From Dyella_D sp052115385 (lineage in GTDB: Bacteria > Pseudomonadota > Gammaproteobacteria > Xanthomonadales > Rhodanobacteraceae): a stretch of DNA of 64,000 nt. The stretch is taken from assembly GCF_052115385.1 (NCBI RefSeq), contig NZ_JBFRGP010000001.1, positions 810,800 through 874,799 of the forward strand. Reading direction: 5' to 3'. Below the pieces are notes generated by a model. That model saw only the letters and a program-made list of their open reading frames with translations. It did no database searches and had not been told where the DNA came from. Positions within the stretch are counted from its first letter, which is position 1; every line of letters begins with the position of its first letter. Positions 38,176 to 46,802 of this stretch are shown piece by piece. Position numbers and translations under genes: made by a program.

Positions 38176-39624
38176 ATGAAGCTCTACCCGCTGTTCGCCG
38201 ATCTCGCCGGCCGCCGCGTGCTGGTGGTGGGCGGGGGCGCGGTGGCCGAGCGCAAGGCGGCGGCGCTGCTCGAAGCCGGTGCCGCGGTGACCGTGGGCGC
38301 GCTGGCGGTCACCGCCCATCTGCAAGACTGGGCCACGTCAGGCCGTATCGAACTGCGCCTGGGCGGCTTCGAACAGGCCTGGCTCGACGAATGCTGGCTG
38401 GTGATCGCCGCCACCGGCGAGCCCTTGCTCAATCGCCGCATCGCCACGCAGGCCGCGCAGCGGCGGCTGTTCGTCAATGTGGTGGACGATGCGGAACTAT
38501 GCAGCTTCCATGTGCCGGCGGTGATCGACCGCGATCCGGTGACCATCGCGATCTCCAGCGGCGGCACCGCGCCGGTGCTGGCGCGGCTGTTGCGCGAAGG
38601 CCTGGAAAGCCTGCTGGACCCGGCGCTGGGCCCGCTCGCCGCCCTGGCTGCACGCCTGCGCGAGAAAATCCGTGCGCGCCTGCCCGATCTTGGCGCACGC
38701 CGCCGCTTCTACGAGCAACTGCTTTCCGGCCCGGTGCTGCAGTTGCTGCGCCGGGCGCAGCCCGAACAAGCGGAGGCGGAAGCGGAGCGTGCGCTGGCGG
38801 GTGCCGTCACGCAGAGCGTCGGCAGCGTGGTGCTGGTCGGCGCCGGCCCCGGCGATCCGGGCCTGCTGACCCTGCGCGGCCTGCGCGCACTGCAGGAAGC
38901 GGACGTGATCCTGTACGACCGCCTGGTCGCCGCCGAGGTCTTGGCGCTGGCGCGCCGCGATGCCGAGCGCATCGAGGTGGGCAAGGAAGCGGGTCATCAC
39001 CATGTCACCCAGGAACGCATCCACGCGCTGCTGCTGGAACACGCGCAGGCCGGCCGCCGCGTGGTGAGGTTGAAGGGCGGCGATCCGTTCGTGTTCGGCC
39101 GCGGCGGCGAGGAACTGGAACACCTGCGCGCACACGGCGTGCCCTACGAAGTGGTGCCCGGCATCACCGCCGCACTGGCCTGTGCCGCCTATGCCGGCGT
39201 GCCGCTCACCCATCGCGAGCACGCCCAGTCGGTGCGCCTGCTCACCGCGCATTGCCGCGGCTCGCACGACACGCTGGACTGGCCCGCGCTGGCGCGCGAG
39301 CGGCAGACGCTGGCCGTCTACATGGGTGTCAGCGAACTGGGTACGGTGCAAGAGCAACTGCTCGCCCACGGCCGCGCGCCGGGCACGCCGTTCGCCCTGG
39401 TGGAGAACGGCTCGCGCCCGCGGCAGCGCGTGATCACCGGCACGCTGGCGCGCCTGCACGAGCTGGCGCAGGCGCATGCGGTGCGCTCGCCGGCGCTGCT
39501 GATCCTGGGCGAAGTGGCGGCGCTGGCATCGACCCTGGCCTGGTATGGCGCGCCGCCGATCGGGGACTGTTCCGAAATTGATGCACCATCCGGCGCCGAA
39601 CCGGCCCTGGCCCGCCGCGCCTGA
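38176..39624 (+). CDS. cysG: Siroheme synthase CysG
   Basis: A 482-residue trifunctional enzyme supplying the siroheme for CysI. The N-terminal precorrin-2 dehydrogenase/ferrochelatase domain spans about 1-150, with NAD motif RRVLVVGGGAVAERKAAALLEAGA. The C-terminal uroporphyrinogen-III methyltransferase domain spans about 213-465, with SVVLVGAGPGDPGLLTLRGL, DVILYDRLV and VVRLKGGDPFVFGRGGEE. All expected motifs are visible. It is followed by cysK 86 bp later. Start MKLYPLFADLAGRRVL is canonical. Confidence 0.95.
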   Translation: MKLYPLFADLAGRRVLVVGGGAVAERKAAALLEAGAAVTVGALAVTAHLQDWATSGRIELRLGGFEQAWLDECWLVIAATGEPLLNRRIATQAAQRRLFVNVVDDAELCSFHVPAVIDRDPVTIAISSGGTAPVLARLLREGLESLLDPALGPLAALAARLREKIRARLPDLGARRRFYEQLLSGPVLQLLRRAQPEQAEAEAERALAGAVTQSVGSVVLVGAGPGDPGLLTLRGLRALQEADVILYDRLVAAEVLALARRDAERIEVGKEAGHHHVTQERIHALLLEHAQAGRRVVRLKGGDPFVFGRGGEELEHLRAHGVPYEVVPGITAALACAAYAGVPLTHREHAQSVRLLTAHCRGSHDTLDWPALARERQTLAVYMGVSELGTVQEQLLAHGRAPGTPFALVENGSRPRQRVITGTLARLHELAQAHAVRSPALLILGEVAALASTLAWYGAPPIGDCSEIDAPSGAEPALARRA

Positions 39625-39710
39625 CGCAAAATTTCACCGGCGTGGGCGCACTATTCGCCGACCCGCTCAAACCTGCCCATCCCGTCCTGCCATCCCGCCT
39701 GGAGCTTTTC

Positions 39711-40652
39711 ATGATCTACGACAGCATCCTCGACACCATCGGCAACACCCCGATCGTGAAACTGCACCGGCTGGCGCCGAAACACGTCGAGCTTTACGTG
39801 AAGGTGGAAGCGTTCAATCCGGCCGGCTCGGTGAAGGACCGTCTCGCCCTGGCCATCATCCTGGACGCCGAGGCGCGCGGCACCATCAAGCCCGGCCAGA
39901 CCGTGATCGAAGCCACCTCCGGCAATACCGGCGTGGCGCTGGCGGCGGTGTGCGCGGCGCGCGGCTATCCGTTCGTGGCGGTGATGACCGAGACCTTCTC
40001 GATCGAGCGGCGCAAGTTGATCCGCGCGTACGGCGGCAAGGTGCTGCTGACGCCCGCGGCCGAGCGCGGCAGCGGCATGGTGCGCAAGGCGAAGGAGCTG
40101 GCGGACAAGCACGGCTGGTTCCTGGCGAGCCAGTTCGAGAATCCCGCCAATCCGGCGTATCACCGCAGCACCACGGCGGCGGAAATCCTGCGCGACTTCG
40201 CCGGCCGCCGCTTGAATTACTTCGTCACCGGCTGGGGCACCGGCGGCACGCTGACCGGCGTGGGCGAGGTGCTGAAGGTGGCGCGCCCGGAGGTGAAGGT
40301 GATCGCCAGCGAACCGGCCGGCGCTTCGCTGCTCGGCGGCAAGGACTGGCAGCCGCACAAGATCCAGGGCTGGACGCCGGACTTCGTGCCGGCGGTGCTC
40401 AACCGCGACGTGGCGCAGCAGATCGTGCCGGTGGACGACGTGCTGGCCCGCGATACCTCGCGCGCCTTGGCGCAGCAGGAGGGCATCTTCGTCGGCATTT
40501 CCTCCGGCGCGACGCTGGCCGCGGCGCTGCAGGTGGCGAAGGATGCACCGGAAGGCTCGGTGCTGCTGGCGATGCTGCCGGATACCGGCGAGCGGTATTT
40601 GTCGACGTTCTTGTTCGAGGGCGTCAACGAGGGTTCGGACGAAGTTGAATAA
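39711..40652 (+). CDS. cysK: Cysteine synthase A (O-acetylserine sulfhydrylase)
   Basis: A 313-residue PLP enzyme making cysteine from O-acetylserine and sulfide. The PLP lysine is in NPAGSVKDRLA (about residue 42), the substrate loop in EATSGNTGVALA, the phosphate-binding loop in GTGGTLTGVGE and the C-terminal ISSGATLAAALQVA. Start at ATG 39711 (MIYDSILDTIGNTPIVKL), which is canonical and has GGAG nearby. It completes the route sulfate to cysteine encoded from 30753. CysM cannot be excluded entirely, but the motifs favour CysK. Confidence 0.92.
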   Translation: MIYDSILDTIGNTPIVKLHRLAPKHVELYVKVEAFNPAGSVKDRLALAIILDAEARGTIKPGQTVIEATSGNTGVALAAVCAARGYPFVAVMTETFSIERRKLIRAYGGKVLLTPAAERGSGMVRKAKELADKHGWFLASQFENPANPAYHRSTTAAEILRDFAGRRLNYFVTGWGTGGTLTGVGEVLKVARPEVKVIASEPAGASLLGGKDWQPHKIQGWTPDFVPAVLNRDVAQQIVPVDDVLARDTSRALAQQEGIFVGISSGATLAAALQVAKDAPEGSVLLAMLPDTGERYLSTFLFEGVNEGSDEVE

Positions 40653-40663
40653 GCCAGCGCGAC

Positions 40664-40696
40664 GTAGGTTGGGGTGAGCCGAAGGCGAACCCCAAC
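40664..40696 (+). repeat. GTAG-type REP, single half (copy 4)
   Basis: GTAGGTTGGGGTGAGCCGAA...GCGAACCCCAAC without an inverted partner. A lone REP just after cysK, useful for defining the basic unit of the family. Confidence 0.88.
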
Positions 40697-40714
40697 AAAC
40701 CCCGCACGATGGCG

Positions 40715-41104
40715 CTACCTGGAGCGGGTTGCCCACTCCGCGATCAACTTCGCCCCCACCCCCACCAACGCCTCGATCGCCGGCAGCAACTCCCGCCCCA
40801 ACGGCGTCAAGGCATACTCCGCGGACGGCGGCGACGTATCCAGCATCTTGCGCATCACCAAGCCGCGCGATTCCAGCTCCCGCAAGCGCGCACTCAGCAC
40901 CCGTGCCGAGATCTTCGGGATGTCATGGCGCAACTCGCCGAACCGCCGCGGCTCCCCGCTCAACAGCCACACCACATTCGGCGCCCATGCCCCGCGCAAC
41001 AGCCCCAGCACTTCGCTGAGCGGACACGCCGGCGGCGGCATCACTTTGTTCTTGCGGACAGGCAAACCCATGGCGCGGTCCAGGTAACTGGCGAGATACC
41101 GCAT
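40715..41104 (-). CDS. HxlR-family transcriptional regulator
   Basis: A 129-residue winged-helix regulator. The HxlR core is at about 25-115, with CPLSEVLGLLRGAWAPNVVWLLSGEPRRFGELRHDIPKISARVLSARLRELE. The lone cysteine (C-P-L) at the start of the fold is conserved in the family and often senses reactive electrophiles. It is divergent from a glutathione S-transferase gene, a common control arrangement. ATG 41104 is chosen; a TTG-initiated extension to 41137 is possible and I cannot decide from sequence alone. Confidence 0.85.
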   Translation of the reverse strand: MRYLASYLDRAMGLPVRKNKVMPPPACPLSEVLGLLRGAWAPNVVWLLSGEPRRFGELRHDIPKISARVLSARLRELESRGLVMRKMLDTSPPSAEYALTPLGRELLPAIEALVGVGAKLIAEWATRSR

Positions 41105-41190
41105 TTTAGGGGCTACCCCCGGCCAGGTGGTATCCAACAGTAACCATGGCTGGCTAGGATGCGCGCCTCACCCACCCAAGGAGGATCGCC

Positions 41191-41808
41191 ATGAAGCTCT
41201 ATTACGCCGCCGGTGCCTGTTCGCTGTCGCCGCATATCGTCGCGCTGGAAGCCGGCATTCCGGTCGAGCTGGAAAGGGTCGACACCAAGGCCAAGCGCAC
41301 GGCCAGCGACCAGGATTATTGGCTGATCAACCCCAAGGGCTATGTGCCGGCGCTGGTGCTGGACAATGGCGAACTGCTCACCGAAGGCCCGGCCATCGTG
41401 CAGTACCTGGCCGACCAGAAGCCGGAAAGCGGGTTGGCCCCGGCCAATGGCACCACGGCGCGCTACCGCCTGCAGGAAATGCTCGGCTACATCAATTCCG
41501 AGCTGCACAAGAGCTACTCGCCGCTGTTCAAGCCGGAAACGCCGGACGTGGTGCGCGAGGAGCGCAAGGAATACCTGCGCAAGCGCTATCGCCTGATCGA
41601 ACAGCGCCTGGCCGGGCACCCGTGGCTGGTCGGCGAGCAGTTCAGCGCTGCCGATGCCTATTTGTTCACCGTCACCAACTGGGCCAAGCACCTGGGCGTG
41701 GACCTGGCGGATTTCCCGGCCCTGCAGGATTTCCAGCAGCGCGTCGCGGCGCGTCCGCATGTGCAGGAAGCGCTGGAGTTCGAACGGCAGGCCAAGAAGG
41801 TCGCCTGA
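41191..41808 (+). CDS. gstA: Glutathione S-transferase (beta class, GstA-like)
   Basis: A 205-residue GST. The N-terminal thioredoxin-fold domain (1-80) starts MKLYYAAGACSLSPHIVALE, with the beta-class cysteine at residue 10, and contains KGYVPALVLDNGELLTEGPAIVQYLAD. The C-terminal helical domain is about 88-205. An excellent AAGGAGG site precedes the ATG. It conjugates glutathione to electrophiles and is probably controlled by the divergent HxlR gene. Confidence 0.94.
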   Translation: MKLYYAAGACSLSPHIVALEAGIPVELERVDTKAKRTASDQDYWLINPKGYVPALVLDNGELLTEGPAIVQYLADQKPESGLAPANGTTARYRLQEMLGYINSELHKSYSPLFKPETPDVVREERKEYLRKRYRLIEQRLAGHPWLVGEQFSAADAYLFTVTNWAKHLGVDLADFPALQDFQQRVAARPHVQEALEFERQAKKVA

Positions 41809-41824
41809 AAACCAATAAGTAATG

Positions 41825-41855
41825 CAGCAGCGCTCCCGGCTATCGGGAGCGTTGC
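41825..41855. terminator. Hairpin between gstA and the acyltransferase
   Basis: AGCAGCGCTCCCG/CGGGAGCGTTGCT with a short loop, in the convergent gap. No long T-run, but the symmetry lets it act on both strands. Confidence 0.65.
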
Positions 41856-41856
41856 T

Positions 41857-43092
41857 TCAGGCCCTCTTCTCCAACGCCTGGGATAGTGCGCTCGAGGGTT
41901 TGAGGTCAGCCGTGCGCACCGGCGCCAGGGTGGCGGTCGCTGCGCGGGGCAGGGACCATCGGGCGAAGCGATCAGCCAGTCGGATCGCCGGCCGATCGAC
42001 CAGGTTCCTGAAACCCACCGACACGCCAAGCGATGCCACCACCGTGAGCAGCGAGGCGAGCAGCGCGGCCAGCGGATAACCCAGCGGCGCCCGGAGCAGG
42101 CCGAACGAGGCCAGCCCGACGCTGGACAACACGAAGCTGTGAATCAGGTACAGCGAGAAAGAAACGCTGCCGAGCCACGCCGGCGTTCTGCTGGAAAGCA
42201 GCGCGGACAGCGTTTTCGAATGCAGTACCAGCCAGACCAGCAGCAACGCGCCCAGCGACGGAAACACGAACATGGGATCGGCGCGGACATGCTGCCCGGC
42301 CAGCCACGTCGCCAGGTCCTGCAGCGGCCGGTAGAACGTGCTGCCGCTATGGAAGCCGCCAAGCACCAGCGCGATCGCCAGCAGCAAGTACCTGAGCGCC
42401 GCGGACGAGGGTGGTTTCGGCCACGCGTGCAGATACGCGCCGCCAAGAAACAGCGCGCCTAGCAGATACGGCGTGTCGCCTTTCCAGACCAGCGCGGCCG
42501 CGCACAGCAAGGCGTACGTACCGGCGCAACGCGAGCTGCCGAAAAGCGCCATGAACGCGAACAGGCCGATCGAACCGATGAACTCGATATTGATCGTCCA
42601 CAGAATGTAGTTGTAGCCGTTATGGCCCAGCAGCAGCGAGCCGAACAGGGCGTCCTTCAAGGCCAGAAAAATGCGGGCGTTGATGTGATACCAGGCGCCA
42701 AGGAAATTGTGCGCATTCGGCACGACGTCCGAAATCAGGCCGAGCTTCATCACCGCATAGCCGAGCAGCACCGAAGCGAGCACCGGGATGCCCAGCCGCG
42801 GAGCGCGCTTGATCGCTGACTCGTCCAGCCGCGCCGCGCCCGGCTGTGCGACATAGCGGCGGGTCAGCACATAGCCGCTCATGACGAAAAAAATCGCGAC
42901 CGAATAGGTGCCGTTGTAGAGCACCCGCAGCGGACTGTTCTGGATCCACGACTCCCAGCCGCCGAGCAGGTCGGCGGGCAGGCCCGATTGCAGGTACGGA
43001 AAGAATGCCCAGGCGCAATGCGAGAACACCACCACCAGTGCGGCCATGCCGCGCAGCCCTTCCAGAGCCTGATTCTTGTTTTGTGGATTCAT
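41857..43092 (-). CDS. Acyltransferase 3 family membrane protein
   Basis: A 411-residue multi-pass protein of the OafA/acyltransferase-3 family. Family start ALEGLRGMAALVVVFSHCAW with the catalytic histidine in VVFSHC (residue about 25), roughly ten hydrophobic segments, and the conserved arginine/glycine loops (SGYVLTRRYV, FSLYLIHSFVL). These enzymes O-acylate sugars or other groups on the outer envelope from the inner membrane. No sugar-biosynthesis genes are adjacent. It lies 73 bp from purB's end on the same strand and may be its downstream companion only by chance. Confidence 0.88.
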   Translation of the reverse strand: MNPQNKNQALEGLRGMAALVVVFSHCAWAFFPYLQSGLPADLLGGWESWIQNSPLRVLYNGTYSVAIFFVMSGYVLTRRYVAQPGAARLDESAIKRAPRLGIPVLASVLLGYAVMKLGLISDVVPNAHNFLGAWYHINARIFLALKDALFGSLLLGHNGYNYILWTINIEFIGSIGLFAFMALFGSSRCAGTYALLCAAALVWKGDTPYLLGALFLGGAYLHAWPKPPSSAALRYLLLAIALVLGGFHSGSTFYRPLQDLATWLAGQHVRADPMFVFPSLGALLLVWLVLHSKTLSALLSSRTPAWLGSVSFSLYLIHSFVLSSVGLASFGLLRAPLGYPLAALLASLLTVVASLGVSVGFRNLVDRPAIRLADRFARWSLPRAATATLAPVRTADLKPSSALSQALEKRA

Positions 43093-43165
43093 GTACCACT
43101 GAAGCCGTGAGCGGCAGGCCGCTCATGCGGCGGAAAGGTGGAGGCGTCGTCGATAACGGCGAAGG

Positions 43166-44533
43166 TCAGATTTCGCGCGCCAGTGGCTCCGCCAGGCCGA
43201 TATAGCCACCCGGGGTGAGTTCGAGCAGGCGTTGCCTGGCATCGGCCGGCAGCTCCAGCCCGGCGATGAACTGGCGCATCGATTCCTTGGTGATGCCCTG
43301 GCCGCGGGTCAGCGCCTTGAGCTGCTCGTACGGCTCCGGCAGGCCATGGCGGCGCATCACCGTCTGCACGGCTTCGGCCAGCACTTCCCAGCTTGCGTCC
43401 AGGTCGGCGCCGATGCGCTCGGCGTTGACGTTGAGCTTGCCCAGGCCCTTCTGCAGCGATTCCAGCGCGACCAGGGTGTGGCCGAAGGCGGTGCCCAGGG
43501 CGCGCAGCACGGTGGAGTCGGTGAGGTCGCGCTGCCAGCGGCTGATCGGCAGCTTTTCGGCGAAGTGGCCGAGCAAAGCATTCGCCAGGCCGAAATTGCC
43601 TTCGGCGTTTTCGAAGTCGATCGGGTTGACCTTGTGCGGCATGGTGGACGAACCCACCTCGCCGGCCTTCAGCGCCTGCTTGAAATAGCCCAGCGAGATA
43701 TAGCCCCACACGTCGCGCGCCAGGTCGATCAGGATGGTGTTGGCGCGGCGCACGGCGTCGCAGTATTCGGCCACGCCGTCGTGCGGCTCGATCTGGGTGG
43801 TGTAGGGGTTGTAGTCCAGGCCCAGGCCCTGCACGAAGCGCTGCGAGAAGGCGCGCCAGTCCAGTTCCGGATAGGCGATGGCGTGCGCGTTGTAATTGCC
43901 CACCGCGCCGTTGATCTTGCCGGGGATCGCCACCGCGGCCAGCTGCTTGCGCTGGCGCTCCAGGCGCGCGACCACGTTGGCCAGTTCCTTGCCGAGCGTG
44001 CTGGGCGTGGCGGTCTGGCCGTGGGTGCGCGACAGCATCGGCAGCGCGGCATGGGCGTGGGCCAGTTCGCGCAGCGTGGCGAGCACGCGGTCGAAGGCCG
44101 GCAGCAGCACCTGCTGCCGGGCGTCGCGCAGCATCAGGGCGTAAGAGAGATTGTTGATGTCCTCGCTGGTGCAGGCGAAGTGCACGAACTCCTTGGCCTG
44201 GGCCAGGGCGGCATCGTTGCCGATGCGCTCCTTGATGAAGTACTCGATCGCCTTCACGTCGTGGTTGGTGGTCGCTTCGATGGCCTTGACCCGCTCGCCG
44301 TCTTCCACGCTGAACCTGGCGGCGATGTCCTTGAGCAGGGCGACCTGCGCGGGCGAGAAGGCCGGCAGTTCGACGATGCCGGGATCGGCGGCCAGCGCCA
44401 GCAGCCATTCGATCTCCACGTGGACGCGCCGGTGCATCAGGCCGTACTCGCTGAAGATCGGGCGCAGGGCTTGCGCCTTGCTGGCGTAGCGGCCGTCCAG
44501 CGGGGACAGGGCGGTCAGGGCATGGGCAGACAT
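43166..44533 (-). CDS. purB: Adenylosuccinate lyase
   Basis: A 455-residue enzyme of purine synthesis, cleaving adenylosuccinate and SAICAR with release of fumarate. It belongs to the fumarase/aspartase superfamily. The signature GSSTMPHKVNPIDFENAEGN (about residue 290) and the catalytic-site region MLSRTHGQTATPSTLGKEL (about 165) are present. Start at MSAHALTALSPLDGRYASK (44533) is typical of the gamma-proteobacterial type; a longer frame to 44563 is not conserved. Divergent from fumC, another fumarate-related superfamily member. Confidence 0.96.
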   Translation of the reverse strand: MSAHALTALSPLDGRYASKAQALRPIFSEYGLMHRRVHVEIEWLLALAADPGIVELPAFSPAQVALLKDIAARFSVEDGERVKAIEATTNHDVKAIEYFIKERIGNDAALAQAKEFVHFACTSEDINNLSYALMLRDARQQVLLPAFDRVLATLRELAHAHAALPMLSRTHGQTATPSTLGKELANVVARLERQRKQLAAVAIPGKINGAVGNYNAHAIAYPELDWRAFSQRFVQGLGLDYNPYTTQIEPHDGVAEYCDAVRRANTILIDLARDVWGYISLGYFKQALKAGEVGSSTMPHKVNPIDFENAEGNFGLANALLGHFAEKLPISRWQRDLTDSTVLRALGTAFGHTLVALESLQKGLGKLNVNAERIGADLDASWEVLAEAVQTVMRRHGLPEPYEQLKALTRGQGITKESMRQFIAGLELPADARQRLLELTPGGYIGLAEPLAREI

Positions 44534-44667
44534 CGAGGCGATCCGGCAGAGGGAAAACGGCATTTTACAACGGGCGGGGCCAGCTCCGCCCCCGTGCCGC
44601 TTGGCACCGCCCTAACGGGGGGCGGCCTATAGTGGTCCGATCCATTCAGCGTCAAGGAACCGAAGGC

Positions 44668-46062
44668 ATGAGCCAGTACCGCATCGAACACGACAGCATG
44701 GGGGAGCTGAAGGTCCCCGCCGATGCGCTGTACGGCGCGCAGACCCAGCGCGCCGTGGACAATTTCCCGATTTCCGGCCTGCACCTGCCGCGCCCCTTTA
44801 TCCGCGCGCTGGGCCTGATCAAGGCCGCCGCGGCCGAGGCCAATCTGGGCCTGGGCCACCTGCGCAAGGCCCAGGCGGCGGCGATCCGCAAGGCCGCGCT
44901 GGCGGTGGCGGACGGGCAGTACGACGACCAGTTCCCGATCGACGTGTTCCAGACCGGCTCGGGCACCAGCACCAATATGAATGCCAACGAGGTGATCGCC
45001 CACCTCGCCGGCAAGGGCGGCGCCAAGGTGCACCCGAACGACCACGTCAATTACGGGCAGAGCTCCAACGACGTGATCCCCACCGCGATCCACGTCAGCG
45101 CCACGCTCACCGCCAGCGAGCAGTTGCTGCCGGCGCTCAAGCACCTGAAGAAGACCATCGAGCGCCGCGCGCGCGAACTGCGCAACGTGCCCAAGACCGG
45201 CCGCACCCATCTGATGGACGCCATGCCGGTCACCTTCGGCCAGGAGCTGTCCGGCTGGGCCGCGCAGATCGCCAGCGCGATCGAGCGCATCGAGGACAGC
45301 CTCAAGCGCATGCGCCGCCTGCCGCAGGGCGGCACAGCGGTGGGCACCGGCATCAATGCCGACCCGAAGTTCGGCCCCGCGGTGGCGCGCGAGCTGAAGA
45401 AGCTCAGCGGCGTGCGCTTCGAGGCGGCGGAGAATTATTTCGAGGGCATGGCCGGGCAGGACGCAGCAGTGGAGCTCTCCGGCCAGCTCAAGGCGCTGGC
45501 GGTAGCGTTGATGAAGATCGCCAACGACCTGCGCTGGATGAATTCCGGTCCGCTGGCGGGCCTGGGCGAGATCGAGCTGCCGGCGTTGCAGCCGGGCTCG
45601 TCGATCATGCCGGGCAAGGTCAACCCGGTGATTCCCGAAGCCACCGCGATGGTGGCGGCGCAGGTGATCGGCAACGACGCGGCGATCACCATCGGCGGCC
45701 AGTCCGGCAATTTCCAGCTCAACGTGATGCTGCCGTTGATCGCGCACAACCTGCTGCAGTCGATCGGCCTGCTGGCCAATGTCAGCGTGCTGCTGGCGGA
45801 CAAGGCCATCGCCGGCTTCAAGGTGAATGCGCCGCGGGTGAAGGAAGCGCTGGACAAGAATCCCATCCTGGTCACCGCGCTCAATCCGGTGATCGGTTAT
45901 GAGAAGGGCGCGGCGACGGCCAAGCAGGCGTACAAGCAGAAGCGGCCGATCATGGAGGTGGCACTGGAAACCACCGGGCTGTCGAAGGACGAGCTGAAGA
46001 AACTGCTCGATCCGATGGCGCTTACGAAGGGTGGTATCCATGGTGGTGGGGGTGGTGGCTGA
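44668..46062 (+). CDS. fumC: Class II fumarate hydratase
   Basis: A 464-residue TCA-cycle enzyme interconverting fumarate and malate. Signature GSSIMPGKVNPVIPEATAMVAAQ, active-site regions SSNDVIPTAIHVSA and GRTHLMDAMPVTFGQELSG are intact. Start MSQYRIEHDSMGELKVPADALYGAQTQRA at 44668 with GAAGG upstream. Iron-free and oxygen-stable, as in aerobes. The C-terminus ends in a run of glycines (GGIHGGGGGG), an unusual but harmless tail. A REP pair follows. Confidence 0.96.
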   Translation: MSQYRIEHDSMGELKVPADALYGAQTQRAVDNFPISGLHLPRPFIRALGLIKAAAAEANLGLGHLRKAQAAAIRKAALAVADGQYDDQFPIDVFQTGSGTSTNMNANEVIAHLAGKGGAKVHPNDHVNYGQSSNDVIPTAIHVSATLTASEQLLPALKHLKKTIERRARELRNVPKTGRTHLMDAMPVTFGQELSGWAAQIASAIERIEDSLKRMRRLPQGGTAVGTGINADPKFGPAVARELKKLSGVRFEAAENYFEGMAGQDAAVELSGQLKALAVALMKIANDLRWMNSGPLAGLGEIELPALQPGSSIMPGKVNPVIPEATAMVAAQVIGNDAAITIGGQSGNFQLNVMLPLIAHNLLQSIGLLANVSVLLADKAIAGFKVNAPRVKEALDKNPILVTALNPVIGYEKGAATAKQAYKQKRPIMEVALETTGLSKDELKKLLDPMALTKGGIHGGGGGG

Positions 46063-46101
46063 GTGCAGCCACCATTGCATACACCGACACATACGTCCGG
46101 C

Positions 46102-46194
46102 GTAGGTTGGGGTGAGCCGGCAGGCGAACCCCAACGATGCGATGCGTTTGAAGGTGGTCATGTTGGGGTTCGCCTGCGGCTCACCCCAACCTAC
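46102..46194. repeat. GTAG-type REP pair, copy 5
   Basis: GTAGGTTGGGGTGAGCCGGC... mirrored by ...GCTCACCCCAACCTAC in the convergent gap between fumC and the DUF2884 lipoprotein gene. Confidence 0.9.
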
Positions 46195-46220
46195 GCCGTT
46201 ACGTGCGTTACGCGATGGCG

Positions 46221-46766
46221 TCAGCTCTTCCTTTCAGTCTTCTCGTCATCCCTGCAACTGGTCACCGACTTCTCGTCCATCAGCCCCGCATAGGGCTTGA
46301 ACGCCGGCAGGCCGATGGCGAGTTCGTCCTGGGCGGCCTTGATGCCAGCGAGGTCGTCGCAGATCTTCATTACCTGGTCGGTGATCTTCTGGGTCTGCGC
46401 CTCGACGCGCTTGTCCACTGCCTTGTCGTCGCCGCTGGCGGTTTCGGCCACGCCCTTGATCGCTTCGACCGCCATGCCCGCACCGGCCTTGCCGGTCTCG
46501 ATGCCGTGCTGGCGGATCGCGCTGGCGTTGCTGTAGTAGCGGCGCAGCAGTTCGCGCTGGTGGTCGTCGACGGCGATGTCCTTGCCGTCGATGTTCAAGG
46601 CGCCGGTCTTGTCGATGGTGGCCTCGGGGCCGCCATGGACGCTGAGCACGATGTGGCTGCCGCGCGTGGTGATGCGGCCCTGGCCGGTGGTGGTGCTGCT
46701 GTCGCCGTCGCAGCCGGCGGTGAGGGCGCACAGTGCGAGCAGTGGAATCAGGTGTCGCTTAAGCAT
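46221..46766 (-). CDS. DUF2884 (YggN-like) lipoprotein
   Basis: A 181-residue lipoprotein with signal MLKRHLIPLLALCALTAGC, lipobox LTAGC and acylated cysteine 19. The remainder resembles the DUF2884/YggN family: an early GSHIVLSVHGGPEATIDKTG region, a central DHQRELLRRYYSNASAIRQ segment and a C-terminal cysteine pair (ICDDLAGIKAAQDEL, VTSCRDDE). Function is unknown in the family. It is the last gene of a minus-strand series beginning at 51528 and has a paralogue at 48236, on the other side of the serine hydrolase. Confidence 0.8.
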   Translation of the reverse strand: MLKRHLIPLLALCALTAGCDGDSSTTTGQGRITTRGSHIVLSVHGGPEATIDKTGALNIDGKDIAVDDHQRELLRRYYSNASAIRQHGIETGKAGAGMAVEAIKGVAETASGDDKAVDKRVEAQTQKITDQVMKICDDLAGIKAAQDELAIGLPAFKPYAGLMDEKSVTSCRDDEKTERKS

Positions 46767-46802
46767 GTGGATTTCCTTGCTCCTCGAGCATGGGTGAGGT
46801 GG